53,164 nt of DNA from a virus. Positions 38,379 to 47,804 of the stretch are shown here, one piece after another. The position numbers and the translations under genes are program-made. The DNA is taken from positions 1-53,164 of IMG/VR virus record IMGVR_UViG_3300048582_000047; one strand, given 5' to 3'. How positions within the stretch are numbered: the first letter of the stretch is position 1; each line of letters begins with the position of its first letter. The notes below the pieces were generated by a model, which saw nothing but the letters and a program-made list of their open reading frames with translations, was not told the origin of the DNA and ran no database searches.

Positions 38379-39386
38379 TTAGGCAACAACAGTGGTAATA
38401 AAGCCACCAAGGTCAGAAGCCACAACCTTCTGGTCATAAGCCATGTTAACCTCGATCTTTTCAGCGATGCCACGCTCTGCCAGCCAGTCACCAGTATACG
38501 ATTTGATCGTGATACCGTAGCCCGAGGCGTGATCCAGTTCATCCCATGTGAAGGTCATACCAGCCGAGGCAACCATGAGGCCAGCAGCAGGCGGGACATA
38601 GTAGAAGGCAACAGCCTTACCACCGATGAAGGCGTTAGATTCAGCCAGACCTTCTTTAGCGGTGTTACGGACAGCCTCCATAACGAGCACTTTTTCCATA
38701 CCGAAGATTTCGGCAAGTTTAGCGTCCGTGACAAGGGCGGTGTTAGTAACAGTCGCACCACCATTCAGGCGGTTCAGGATTGTCGGATGGTTAATGAGGA
38801 TATCGCGAACTTCTTTACCCATAACCATGACGTTGGGTTTAAATCCGCCCGAGCGCAGTTGCATGGTGCGCGAGATATTCAGCACATCAACAATGGGGGT
38901 CGAGTTGACGTAATCCGACCACTGACGAACTTGGTTAGCAGCAGGGGCACCCGAGACACCGGCCCAATCAGTTGCCCAAACACCTGTGGTGAAGAAGCGG
39001 TCAGCCCAAGTCTGTTCACGGTGGATCAGGAAACGCTGAGTCTTCTGCGCAGCAAGAGCGGCTTTGACGTTGAGAACGGCATCTTCGTTAGCGGCAGTCT
39101 CGAAGTCAATCGGAGCAGCTTCCGAATAAACGCGGCACAGATAGCTATCCGAGGAAACCGTCAGACCGACTTCCGGGGCCATGGTGTAGGGCGCACGTTC
39201 TTTAATGTCGTCCATTTGGTTAAACTGACCACGGGGCCAGATGTAATAACGATCACTCTTTTTAGCAACCGAAACACGAGGGAACACTTGGTCAGCAACA
39301 AAACCTGTAGTATTTTGCAGGAACGCAATAGTAAGGTTAGTCAGCGGCTGGTCAATGTGGACCTGAGAAGCAGTAAGTAAAGCCAT
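38379..39386 (-). CDS. major capsid protein
   Basis: A 335-residue protein with MALLTASQVHIDQPLTNLTI..., then KKSDRYYIWPRGQ and FKPNVMVMGKEVRDILINHP (typical of phage capsid proteins of the E-like group), ending DLGGFITTVVA. Located between cement and connector genes. DNA here is slightly richer in GC and codon use more biased, as expected for the most abundant protein. Confidence 0.9.
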   Translation of the reverse strand: MALLTASQVHIDQPLTNLTIAFLQNTTGFVADQVFPRVSVAKKSDRYYIWPRGQFNQMDDIKERAPYTMAPEVGLTVSSDSYLCRVYSEAAPIDFETAANEDAVLNVKAALAAQKTQRFLIHREQTWADRFFTTGVWATDWAGVSGAPAANQVRQWSDYVNSTPIVDVLNISRTMQLRSGGFKPNVMVMGKEVRDILINHPTILNRLNGGATVTNTALVTDAKLAEIFGMEKVLVMEAVRNTAKEGLAESNAFIGGKAVAFYYVPPAAGLMVASAGMTFTWDELDHASGYGITIKSYTGDWLAERGIAEKIEVNMAYDQKVVASDLGGFITTVVA

Positions 39387-39411
39387 TTTAGTATCCTTTT
39401 AATGACTAAGA

Positions 39412-39777
39412 TTAGGCCACACGTTCCGAACGTGCAAGTTCGATAGTGATGACTTGGTTGTTAGCGCCACCCTCAAGGGCATAGCCCAGCACAGTGTTGG
39501 TCGAGGTAGCTGTGATAGCGCGGCCAGTAGCGTTAGACATGACGGCAGCACCAGCAGTAATGGAAGCCCCAGCGATCACCTGCACACGACCGTCATAGGC
39601 CACAGCAAGCGATTGAAGGGAAGCCGTAGTGGGTTGAAGGGCGACACCAGCCGAACGGGTGGAGGTAGTCAGGGGGCCAACACGACCGTTAGAATCGGGC
39701 ATAGTGACAAAGGTGAATTGCGGGATAGCGGCGTTAGCAATGTAAGTGCGCGCTGCAATTTGTTCCTGAAAGGCCAA
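39412..39777 (-). CDS. capsid decoration (cement) protein, DUF2190-like
   Basis: A 121-residue protein with the Thr/Ala/Gly-rich beta pattern of DUF2190-type cement proteins (AANAAIPQFTF, VQVIAGASITAGAAVM..., GRAITATSTN). It is directly upstream of the capsid gene. It would bind the assembled capsid and stabilise it. Confidence 0.8.
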   Translation of the reverse strand: MAFQEQIAARTYIANAAIPQFTFVTMPDSNGRVGPLTTSTRSAGVALQPTTASLQSLAVAYDGRVQVIAGASITAGAAVMSNATGRAITATSTNTVLGYALEGGANNQVITIELARSERVA

Positions 39778-39787
39778 TTTTTTTCTC

Positions 39788-40315
39788 CTAAATTGGGTAT
39801 CTGTTGTTTTTTGATACGTTTAAGTCACCGGGTAACACTTGTAAGTTCCACGGGACATGGAGTCCACAAACGTTCTTTCCTCGTAAGGGGACAATGTGGT
39901 CTACGTGGTAAACCTCCCCCGTAACAGCCTTTAAATCTGCGCAAAGCCAATAAAAGTTCTCTATAAGCTTTAGATGCTCTTCTGTAAGCCATCTCGGGGT
40001 TGCTTTTAGTTTTTGCGATCTACGTGAAGCCTCTCTACAAGCTTTTTTATGTTTGTAGTTTTTAGTATCTTTATCCTCAGCGTAACTGTTTTTAGCGGTG
40101 TTAAGCCTATATAGCCTAAAACTCTCGTCACTTTTATAGCGAGCATTTTCGTAAGACTTAACCCTTTCTTTGTTACGTAAAGACCAAAGTTTTTTATATT
40201 CCCTATTACAAGAGATACATCTAGAGCTAAGTTTACCTTTTACGAGGTAAAAACAATTAGCCCCTTTTTGTTCTTTGCATAGGGAACAGTGTCTAGAGAC
40301 CACCACGTTAATCAA
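39788..40315 (-). CDS. HNH endonuclease inserted in the head module
   Basis: About 175 residues; the frame is open from 40348 but the first codons lie inside the scaffold gene, so the start is uncertain (TTG 40315 or GTG 40306). Two zinc-like pairs (CSLCKE and CISCNR) come first, then the HNH core VYHVDHIVPLRG, HVPWNLQVLP and NVSKNN. It is between cement and scaffold genes, where free-standing homing nucleases often sit. Base composition is more AT-rich than its neighbours. Confidence 0.75.
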   Translation of the reverse strand: MINVVVSRHCSLCKEQKGANCFYLVKGKLSSRCISCNREYKKLWSLRNKERVKSYENARYKSDESFRLYRLNTAKNSYAEDKDTKNYKHKKACREASRRSQKLKATPRWLTEEHLKLIENFYWLCADLKAVTGEVYHVDHIVPLRGKNVCGLHVPWNLQVLPGDLNVSKNNRYPI

Positions 40316-40316
40316 A

Positions 40317-41012
40317 CTACTTTTTGTAGGTTTTGTTGATGAGGGCAAGACCTTCTTTAGTCTTGGCTACCTCTGCATAAGCTTGTTGGTAGGTAACTTT
40401 GTGGGTTTCTTGGAAAGTTTTAACCAACTCGTCAAGCTTGCCCGATGCGTCCTTAAGTTCTTCGGTAGCGTCAGTCTTACCTTTCTCTGTGAGAAGCATT
40501 GCAAACAGAGCATCGGCAGCAATGAGCATTTCCAGGAGTTCGGCGTCGTCACCAATCGACTTAAGCAGTTTACCACGTTGGTCAGCACTACCCTTAAAAT
40601 TAGGAAGCTTTTCATCAGCGCGTTTACGGAGTTCTTCGGCTTCTTTAGCCTTTTCCAACTCTTCTAGTTGTTTGAGGACTGGTGCGGGGATAGCTGACTT
40701 AGCAACCTTTTCACCGTCAAAGTCCATCATTTCTTCTTTTGGCCTCGACTTTTCAATCTCAGCAGCTTCAAACTCTTCCACCTTAGCTTTAAGCGTTTCC
40801 ACTTCGGCAGCAACAGTCTCAAGTTCTACAATCTTGGTTTTCAGCGTTTCAACTTCTTGAGCAGCGTCGGCAAGTTGTTTTTCCATTTGTTCCTTAGTCT
40901 CATCGGACATTTCGGAATTTCCTTTTCGTTTAAGTAAAGTGACCTTTGCGAGAGGATCGTCCCCCGCGTCTACGAGAGAAACCTCAAAAAGATCAAGTTG
41001 AGTGAGTTCCAT
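40317..41012 (-). CDS. scaffold-like protein with C-terminal part of XkdF-like protease
   Basis: A 231-residue protein. The first residues MELTQLDLFEVSLVDAGDDP are the usual C-terminal strand of XkdF-type prohead proteases (l..l.EvSLVd), followed by a Glu/Lys-rich coiled coil (about residues 35-100) and helices typical of scaffolds. It starts in the stop of the protease gene (TAATG). So the protease end and scaffold are one polypeptide here, separated from the protease core. Confidence 0.75.
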   Translation of the reverse strand: MELTQLDLFEVSLVDAGDDPLAKVTLLKRKGNSEMSDETKEQMEKQLADAAQEVETLKTKIVELETVAAEVETLKAKVEEFEAAEIEKSRPKEEMMDFDGEKVAKSAIPAPVLKQLEELEKAKEAEELRKRADEKLPNFKGSADQRGKLLKSIGDDAELLEMLIAADALFAMLLTEKGKTDATEELKDASGKLDELVKTFQETHKVTYQQAYAEVAKTKEGLALINKTYKK

Positions 41013-41410
41013 TATTCAGTTCCTCTCAAAGCACGTCCGCCTATCGAAAAGGCTGACAACTTGCCGCTCTTAACTTGATCCCACACAGCATCATCGTGCA
41101 CCTTGATACAAATGATCCAACCTTCACGGTCAGTGGTTAATCCTAAAGAACTAGCAATCTCTTTAGTAACGGGTAACGAGTGCACAATTTCTCCAATTTG
41201 AGAACCAGTGTGCATAGCTTTTGCTACCCGAACATCTAACATAAAGTTAGTGGCTGCTTTAACCAACTCTTCTGGGCGAATATATTCACCAGAATGATCT
41301 AGGCTAATCTCACCATTAACAGTAGAAACATAAGCCCAACCATAAACAAGACGTTGTTCATTGTCAAACTTAAAAACTTCGCTCTTAAGCGTGGTGTTAA
41401 TATCCGTCAT
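41012..41410 (-). CDS. XkdF-like prohead protease core
   Basis: A 132-residue protein with VYGWAYVSTVNGEISLDHSG, a central VAKAMHTGSQIGEIVHS segment and a closing SGKLSAFSIGGRALRG, which matches XkdF-type putative serine proteases. In relatives the chain continues into the EVSLVD strand; here a stop codon ends it and the next gene restarts with that strand. Probably cleaves scaffold during capsid maturation. Confidence 0.75.
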   Translation of the reverse strand: MTDINTTLKSEVFKFDNEQRLVYGWAYVSTVNGEISLDHSGEYIRPEELVKAATNFMLDVRVAKAMHTGSQIGEIVHSLPVTKEIASSLGLTTDREGWIICIKVHDDAVWDQVKSGKLSAFSIGGRALRGTE

Positions 41411-41424
41411 AACATTAGGCTTTC

Positions 41425-42096
41425 CTAAGCTGCCAGTAACTCTACTTGCATAGCATTCCAGTTACCCGAAACTGTTGAAGAGGCTGTTCTACCTGTGGTA
41501 GTTCCTGCACTAACTCCAAATTGGTTTTCAGCACCGAGGAACCAAGCACCATTGGGGATAGTTCCAGACTGAACTAAATCCCCTGCATTTGGGAGTGTCA
41601 CTACATTCCCAGCCGCAGCAAGTGTCCAGATGTGAAGAATACAGCTTCCAGCACTTGCGGTTAGTGTTGGTGTTGCTCTAGAAGGAGCACCAAAAGAGGC
41701 TACAGTGCTCTCCGCGCCATTTCCTGCAACATTGGTATAAGCTGCCATAAAACCTAAGATATAAGCTGCGGCGGGTGTTGTGATAGTCAAGGTAGAACCC
41801 TCTGTCCCGTCACGGACCCTACCGAAAACAGATATAGCAGGCTCACCCGTAGACCAACCCGCGCCAGTCCCTATTTTAATCCAACCAGAGGGTGTTGTGG
41901 GAATACGGTCGCCAGTTCTTGTCACCACAATTGTAACAAGGTATTCCCCGTTGCTACCTGCCGGAACATCTACTGTCAGGTTTGCGCTGCTGTTTGATCC
42001 CACCAGGGCAGATACACCGGCCCTAGAAATTCCTACAGGCGCAGTATATAGGAAAGGGGATACAATACCCATACCAATTCTTGAGGATAATCCCAT
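41425..42096 (-). CDS. virion surface protein, Ser/Thr-rich
   Basis: A 223-residue protein. The sequence is Ala, Gly, Ser and Thr rich with repeated short beta strands (GSNGEYLVTIVVTRTGDRIP, ITTPAAAYILGFMAAYTNVA), typical of phage head fibres and decoration proteins. No enzyme motif. Position between portal and protease groups suggests a structural role. Confidence 0.6.
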   Translation of the reverse strand: MGLSSRIGMGIVSPFLYTAPVGISRAGVSALVGSNSSANLTVDVPAGSNGEYLVTIVVTRTGDRIPTTPSGWIKIGTGAGWSTGEPAISVFGRVRDGTEGSTLTITTPAAAYILGFMAAYTNVAGNGAESTVASFGAPSRATPTLTASAGSCILHIWTLAAAGNVVTLPNAGDLVQSGTIPNGAWFLGAENQFGVSAGTTTGRTASSTVSGNWNAMQVELLAA

Positions 42097-42110
42097 TGAA
42101 AATACCCTAA

Positions 42111-42470
42111 TTATGGTGGGGAAATGGAGTTTTGTAAGATAAACTTGCCTTGAGCTTGTAAGGTTTTAGAGGAAGCACTCTGCCAAGTCCAAATATTATA
42201 GTGGTAGATTTTACCCTCTGTTAGGCTAGCTAGTTTGGTAGTGTCCAATAAGATTCTAAAAGAACCCGCTGGTGCAGAGATTAAACTAATTTCACCAGTA
42301 ACAGTAGTAAACTCAAGTAAAGGGTCACCTTTTGGGGTTAGCCCGATAGTAATAGAGACAGTTGCTGTTGCCGCAGAGGACAAGATAGAACCGTCCCTAT
42401 TCTTGGCTAGAAAGGTAATGTCAACAACTTCCCCCTTGAAGAAGCCTGTGATATCTGTATTAGCGGCCAT
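42111..42470 (-). CDS. hypothetical structural protein
   Basis: A 119-residue beta-rich protein (FFKGEVVDITFLAKNRDGSI, then TATVSITIG and GKFILQNS). Pattern like an Ig-type or BppU-like small domain of phage structural proteins. No catalytic residues. Function unknown. Confidence 0.6.
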   Translation of the reverse strand: MAANTDITGFFKGEVVDITFLAKNRDGSILSSAATATVSITIGLTPKGDPLLEFTTVTGEISLISAPAGSFRILLDTTKLASLTEGKIYHYNIWTWQSASSKTLQAQGKFILQNSISPP

Positions 42471-42477
42471 TTTAACC

Positions 42478-43698
42478 TCAATAGAATGGAGAACCTGTTA
42501 ATACAGGGGAGTTATCGGGGGAACCAGAAACAACTTGTGGATCAGGGTCACCAATCAAGTCAAATAAACCGTTAGGTAACCCTTCAAAGGGTGTATTGTT
42601 AAATTGAGCATCAAGGACAAGTCCAGCAAAAGGACTACCCTCTATCGTAATAGATGTTCCTACGCTAACCGTCTGTGCAAGAGCAGCAAGAGAAGAGACA
42701 GAAGAAATTAATGCTGATCTGTTACGACGAACCCCTGCAATAAGGTTAGCAAGGCTATTAGAAGTTATTGCTACTTGTCTAGTGGAGGATTTTGTCCTTA
42801 CTGCTGCAACAGTGCTGGCGGAAGTTATACCCACTACTCTGGGACGAGTAATTGTCCTATTTACCGCAAGAGAAGAGACAGAAGAGATTACCGCTGCTCT
42901 ATTTTGAGAACCAGGTGTGGTATATGCAGCCGTCAGAATAGAAACAGAGTTTATAGCAGAGGTTCTATTTCTTGTTACCGTATACGCAGCGGAAACTGTG
43001 CTGGTAGAAGCAGCAAGAGTCTGCCTGTTACGAGTAATCTGACGAAGAGCAGCAACCGTGCTACTAGAGTTAACTACAACAGCGGCACGTCTAGTAATAG
43101 TCCTGTTAACAATAACAGTGGAAGAGGAGTCTATCGCAACTACTCTACTCTGTGCACCAGAGGTGGTATACGCAGCCGTTAAACTAGAGGCAGAGGATAT
43201 TGCAACCGCTCTGCTCTTAACAGTTTGAGACAGGACAGCAAGGGTGCTAGTGGAGGACACAAGTGCCTGTCTAGTTCTTGTGACTTGTCTTAAGGCAGAA
43301 AGTGTGCTGACAGAAGTTACAGCGGTTTGTCTGTTGAGAGTTGATCTTGGTAATACAGCAAGAGTGCTAATCGAAGCAGCAAGGGCTTGACGATTACGAA
43401 TAACCCCCGCTAAGACAGAAAGTGTGCTTGTCGAGTTAACAGCAGCTTGTCTATCCTTTAGCACCTGCCTTTCGACAGTAACTGTGCTATTAGAGGTTGC
43501 TGCCACTTGCCTGTTAGAAGTTATTCTCCTAGAGACAACCACACCAGAGGTAGAGGCTATTGCAGCGGAACGATCAACAGAACCGGCTACAGGTGGCCCA
43601 AAGAAAGCATCTAGTATTAATTGACTTGCGAGTGTTTCATTGGACCATAGAGCCGCCGCACCTATGCCCCCAGGAAACTGACGAAAATCACTAGCCAT
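42478..43698 (-). CDS. 15-repeat beta-type structural protein
   Basis: A 406-residue protein. Residues about 46-345 consist of roughly 15 tandem repeats of about 20 residues, consensus RxRQxAxxSxSTLxxLxxxx (for example NRQTAVTSVSTLSALRQVTR). Two classes alternate in the second half: one ending AAYTT and one ending VNRTIT. The regular Ser/Thr ladder suggests a beta-solenoid or fibrous rod. The unique ends (GGIGAAALWSNE; FDLIGDPDPQVV) could anchor it to the head. Repeat diversity argues for old duplication. Confidence 0.75.
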   Translation of the reverse strand: MASDFRQFPGGIGAAALWSNETLASQLILDAFFGPPVAGSVDRSAAIASTSGVVVSRRITSNRQVAATSNSTVTVERQVLKDRQAAVNSTSTLSVLAGVIRNRQALAASISTLAVLPRSTLNRQTAVTSVSTLSALRQVTRTRQALVSSTSTLAVLSQTVKSRAVAISSASSLTAAYTTSGAQSRVVAIDSSSTVIVNRTITRRAAVVVNSSSTVAALRQITRNRQTLAASTSTVSAAYTVTRNRTSAINSVSILTAAYTTPGSQNRAAVISSVSSLAVNRTITRPRVVGITSASTVAAVRTKSSTRQVAITSNSLANLIAGVRRNRSALISSVSSLAALAQTVSVGTSITIEGSPFAGLVLDAQFNNTPFEGLPNGLFDLIGDPDPQVVSGSPDNSPVLTGSPFY

Positions 43699-44530
43699 GG
43701 ATTACCTTGCCGGTAACTCTAACTGCACCTGTAGATGTAGTTCCGGCAATTTGAATGGGGAAGAGGCAACTCTCATTGGGAACTTCGGGAAGACCCAAAG
43801 CGGCCCAATCCGCAATCCAACGAGTATTAGCTAGGGGTTTATAGAGACCACCACGATATCTCGTAGCAGTAAAACCAAAACTACCCGCTGTTCCTGTTGA
43901 TGCTGAGAGAATAACGGTGTTGATATCCCTAATAAACTTACCCGATGCAGCGGAAGGGATTAAGCCATTGAGGGGGATCATACGACTTGCCCTGACCGTT
44001 CCGCCGACAGCAACAACAGTTAGGTCCCCGGAGGTAGCGTCGTTATAGGTAACGTTGATAGTGGCGTTAGAGGCTGTAGCGCCCGTATCCGTATACCACT
44101 CCAACCACCACTGAACATCGGAGTAGTTAGAGTCACCAATACGAGCAGTTAAGTTGTCGCTGGCAATGTTTGCGTGGAGGTCTAGGTTAACAGTTTGAGA
44201 GGTTGTGACGTTACCAACAAGACCCCCCATGTGCATTAGGCGGTCATGGATTTCTAACGTAGAACCTGCGTTACTACAGACCCCATCAAGGATGCCTAAG
44301 TAAGATGTTGCAGGTGCAGTTTGTTGAGTAAAACCGATAGAGCCTAAAAGGGTGTTATCACAAGTGGCCGCTGTGGAGGGGATAGCTGCTTGTCCCGGCT
44401 GACCTGTGGCCCTCCAAAGACTGTGCCATTGCCCCGCAACAGTGTTCGAGATACTAGCTTTATCAATGATAATACGCGAAGAGTTATTACCCATTGCGTT
44501 AACAAGATCGTTCATATTTGCAATGGTCAT
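43691..44530 (-). CDS. structural protein
   Basis: A 279-residue protein (MTIANMNDLVNAMGNNSSRI...) with RLMHMGGLVGNVTTSQTVNL and IADWAALGLPEVPNESC, which resemble a phage structural family seen in alphaproteobacterial phages. Overlaps the repeat protein by eight bases. Role unknown, probably exposed. Confidence 0.65.
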   Translation of the reverse strand: MTIANMNDLVNAMGNNSSRIIIDKASISNTVAGQWHSLWRATGQPGQAAIPSTAATCDNTLLGSIGFTQQTAPATSYLGILDGVCSNAGSTLEIHDRLMHMGGLVGNVTTSQTVNLDLHANIASDNLTARIGDSNYSDVQWWLEWYTDTGATASNATINVTYNDATSGDLTVVAVGGTVRASRMIPLNGLIPSAASGKFIRDINTVILSASTGTAGSFGFTATRYRGGLYKPLANTRWIADWAALGLPEVPNESCLFPIQIAGTTSTGAVRVTGKVIHG

Positions 44531-44542
44531 GTCTTTAAACCT

Positions 44543-44926
44543 TTAGGTTAACGTAATATCAATATCACCAATCGGGAAGTTTAGAGTATCGCCATCATTG
44601 ATAACAGCAGATGTGATATCGTCCCAAGCAAGCAAGTTACCAGCAGTAGAGGCATCAAAGATACCTACAGCAACGACCGTTCCGTAGTTACCCCCAGAGG
44701 CAGTAAAAGAGACAGCACTGGTATTGCTGATAGCACCCCCCGATGGGGCACCAAAGGTAATAGCTTGACGAGCATACCCCGCACCAGAAACTTGGGTTCC
44801 ACCCCCAGCATCCGTAGGAGAGGCTGTATAAAGAGCCAAGTAAGTTGTAGTTGGGGATGTTAGAGTTGTATTACGAAAGACGTGGTTTAAGACCGCGTTC
44901 TCAAGGTAGTCAGAAAAACTAGACAT
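44543..44926 (-). CDS. phage structural protein (LYTASP family)
   Basis: A 127-residue protein with LNHVFRNTTLTSPTTTYLAL followed by YTASPTDAGGGTQVSGAGYA and WDDITSAVINDGDTLNFP. This matches a very common small phage virion protein. Encoded one base from the portal gene. Exact place in the virion not known. Confidence 0.7.
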   Translation of the reverse strand: MSSFSDYLENAVLNHVFRNTTLTSPTTTYLALYTASPTDAGGGTQVSGAGYARQAITFGAPSGGAISNTSAVSFTASGGNYGTVVAVGIFDASTAGNLLAWDDITSAVINDGDTLNFPIGDIDITLT

Positions 44927-46386
44927 TAGGTTTTACCTTTTGGTTTCCGAGGTGGGGCCTCTTGAGGTTGTGTTTTTGACTGCATAGCTTGAGATTGGAG
45001 TTCAAACTCTCGATCTTTAGCCGCTTGCTCTTCCAACTTTTGCTTCTCTTTATTCTCAACGTAAGCTTCGCTATCGAAGTCCAGTTCAGCAATTTCCATA
45101 AGATCAGTCACTACCTCTACGTTGTCCGCTACACTGATATTAGCCCCGTTAAGGTTACGAAGGAAAGAGGCAATCTCTTTCAAGTCATGTGGAGCAACAT
45201 CGCCAGCTTCAAGCTTAGGCATTGTTTCAAACGGCAACCCGTTAATCCTCCACAGAGGTTCAACCAGTTGTTTGTTAAGCACGTCAACAATAGTGTTGAT
45301 ATAGCTCTCCAAGGAACGGAGGAAAAGGTCAGTTTTAGATTTAGAGAGGGCATAAGAGCCGCTACCACTACCAAGCATCATAAACTCAGCCATAACCGAG
45401 CGGGCAATGTCATGCTGATAACGGCGAACGACTGGATCAATGTCAATAGAACGACTACCGTTGGCAGTAATCAGTTCAAGATCCATCAAGCGTTGATTGG
45501 TAGGTTTACCGTCTGCATCAACATAAAGATCAGAGGGGAGCAGGGCATATCCTTGTTCGTTCTTCTTTAGATCACGAAGGATAGTCTCGAACATGTAGCG
45601 GATTTGCTTCTGTTCATCTGTAGCATCTGTGCCAAGATATTCAGCAGGCATACGACCAACAGGAACACCGTGGAGTTCACGTTCAATAGCAATAGCTTCA
45701 TAGTCTTGAATTTTGTTCAGATAAGTATAAGCTACGAAAGCATTACGCAGAACAGATCGTCCAGATGGATCATTGTTCAGAGTAGTTGTGCGGTAGTAAA
45801 GAGATTTATTGGTGGGGATCATTACTTGAGGTTTACCCCAAGACGTTTCCTGCCACATACCGAGGATATCCCCAGTTTCCTGATCCACCTCGAACCTATC
45901 TACTGTCCAAGGGGCACGAATAGCAAGTTTCTTTACTCCAATCCGACCATCTGTATACTTAGACTTCTTTTTGGGGTTGGTAGTGTCACCACCACGGACT
46001 TTATAGACAACCTCAAACCAAGCAAACCCGTAAGTCAAGTGAGAGAGAGCCTCAGAGATATGGTCATCAAGACTACACTCCATATCCCCAAGGACTTCCT
46101 CAAGGAAAGTGGCTTCTTTCTTAGCACCCTCTGACTCATCTGCGGGTTTGACTTTGATTTTAACATCGCGAAGAGTTTGTTCAATCGCATAGAGGACAGC
46201 ACCAATAACACTGTTGTTATCACGCATTTCCTGATATTTGCGAATAGCCTTCTTACCCTTAAGTTCCTGTAGGAACTCATCTGCTCGGATTGTTCCAGTA
46301 TAAGTAGACCTACCAGCAACACCAAGTTCCATCTTAGCTTTGGGGGCACTTAACTCTGGGCTTTTCTTGAAAAACCTTTCAAACAT
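44926..46386 (-). CDS. portal protein
   Basis: A 486-residue protein with a DUF935-like portal plan: IGAVLYAIEQTLRDVKIKVK, WFEVVYKVRGG, DRFEVDQETGDILGMWQ, SGRSVLRNAFVAY and a helical C-terminus with charged tail. It follows TerL by eight bases. It forms the DNA-entry ring of the capsid. Confidence 0.85.
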   Translation of the reverse strand: MFERFFKKSPELSAPKAKMELGVAGRSTYTGTIRADEFLQELKGKKAIRKYQEMRDNNSVIGAVLYAIEQTLRDVKIKVKPADESEGAKKEATFLEEVLGDMECSLDDHISEALSHLTYGFAWFEVVYKVRGGDTTNPKKKSKYTDGRIGVKKLAIRAPWTVDRFEVDQETGDILGMWQETSWGKPQVMIPTNKSLYYRTTTLNNDPSGRSVLRNAFVAYTYLNKIQDYEAIAIERELHGVPVGRMPAEYLGTDATDEQKQIRYMFETILRDLKKNEQGYALLPSDLYVDADGKPTNQRLMDLELITANGSRSIDIDPVVRRYQHDIARSVMAEFMMLGSGSGSYALSKSKTDLFLRSLESYINTIVDVLNKQLVEPLWRINGLPFETMPKLEAGDVAPHDLKEIASFLRNLNGANISVADNVEVVTDLMEIAELDFDSEAYVENKEKQKLEEQAAKDREFELQSQAMQSKTQPQEAPPRKPKGKT

Positions 46387-46394
46387 GGTTGTTC

Positions 46395-47804
46395 CTATCT
46401 GTGCGACAAACCTTTATTATCAGAGTATGCCAAATTAAGATCGGGCCTTGCGACCCCTTTTAAAGCTAATTCTGTGATAGCCCAAACAAGTGCATCTAGC
46501 CTATCTGGGGAACCAATAGACCCTAAAGGCTCCCACTGGACTAACTGATCCTCTAGGGCATCAAGACCCCTTGCGTGTTTAACTCTACCCCTCTCATAGA
46601 GGGATGAAACAGGTTCAGCACGAGCAAACTTACCACGGGAGGCATGAACCAACTTAACAGGGATAGTTTCATCTACTGTCTTGAAAGTAGAGCGCACCAT
46701 ATCTCCACCTTGGTTCCTTTCGGCGACCAAACGATCAGCGGAATACTTGTGGTATAATTCTACAGCCTTTGTAGCCCATTGTTCAGGGGTAAAGCGATCT
46801 GTAGCGTCCTCAAGGACGTAGCAGACACCGTTGATATCAATACCAGCAACAACAATACCTGTCATGTCTGATTCCTCGTTAGAGGTGACCGCAGGGTCAA
46901 CAGATACAACAACACGGTTGAGGGTTTCTGCAAACTCTACTGTATTAGGGATATCTACTTCACAACGGGCAAGTAAATCTCTTGTCCACAACGCACCAGA
47001 GGCTTCATCAAGAATTTCAGCATAAAGCTCTTGACGGCCAATCCTGGAACCTTCATAGGTGGTTCTAACGGACTCAATATAGGTTTCAGCTAAGTTAGCG
47101 GAGTTGTCAAAGGTAGAACCCGTAGTAACGGTTGTTTTGGGGTTCTTTAGGATATCACGAATAAGTTTAGTGGGTTTGGGGGTTGTTGTGATACAGACTT
47201 GTGGGTGTTTACCCAAGCGCAAACAGAATTGCAGCATGTCCCAAGTATCACGGTCTCTGTTCCAAGCACAGAGTTCATCACACCAAGCAAAGTCGCCTTG
47301 CGGTCCTCTGAGGCGTTCTGGTTCTTCTGCGGAAAAGAAGGTAATAGTAGCACCATTGGCCCAAGTGAGAGTCCTTTTAGTAGGAGACCACTCAGGCGCA
47401 CCAATTTCTTTTCCGTTAATGTCTTTGTCACCTTTCCAACAAGAAGCTAGAAAACCTGACTCACCCTTAATCATAACACGTTCAATATCAGAGTTTGTGG
47501 CTGCTACAGCCATCCCCCTACGATAACCACGCTTAATCTTTTCACGACACCACTCAACACCAGCCCTAGTCTTACCGAAACCTCTTCCAGCGTTGATTAA
47601 CCAAATATTCCACGGCTCACCGTTTTCATTTAGTTTAGGGGGTAGTTGCTCAGGTCTAGCCCAAAATCTCCAAGTATAGAGGAGTTCCTCTGCTTTGACA
47701 GGCCCAAGCTCTAGCAGTATTTTCTTAACGTCCACACCCATAGCCCGAAGGTCATCAGCGTGTAAGTTTAGACCGTTCTTGCCTAATTTACTCTGCATCA
47801 CCAT
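46395..47804 (-). CDS. terL: large terminase subunit
   Basis: A 469-residue protein. ATPase: Walker A INAGRGFGKTR near residue 70, DFAWCDEL Walker B. Nuclease: SVDPAVTSNEESD with acid metal ligands. Starts in the end of TerS (17-base overlap). It packages DNA and cuts concatemers; whether ends are cos or headful cannot be told from the protein by eye. Confidence 0.95.
   Translation of the reverse strand: MVMQSKLGKNGLNLHADDLRAMGVDVKKILLELGPVKAEELLYTWRFWARPEQLPPKLNENGEPWNIWLINAGRGFGKTRAGVEWCREKIKRGYRRGMAVAATNSDIERVMIKGESGFLASCWKGDKDINGKEIGAPEWSPTKRTLTWANGATITFFSAEEPERLRGPQGDFAWCDELCAWNRDRDTWDMLQFCLRLGKHPQVCITTTPKPTKLIRDILKNPKTTVTTGSTFDNSANLAETYIESVRTTYEGSRIGRQELYAEILDEASGALWTRDLLARCEVDIPNTVEFAETLNRVVVSVDPAVTSNEESDMTGIVVAGIDINGVCYVLEDATDRFTPEQWATKAVELYHKYSADRLVAERNQGGDMVRSTFKTVDETIPVKLVHASRGKFARAEPVSSLYERGRVKHARGLDALEDQLVQWEPLGSIGSPDRLDALVWAITELALKGVARPDLNLAYSDNKGLSHR

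Noticed and set aside
38529-39380. Plus-strand ORF of 283 codons
   Set aside because: Antisense to the capsid gene, which has strong codon bias; the capsid reading is clear.
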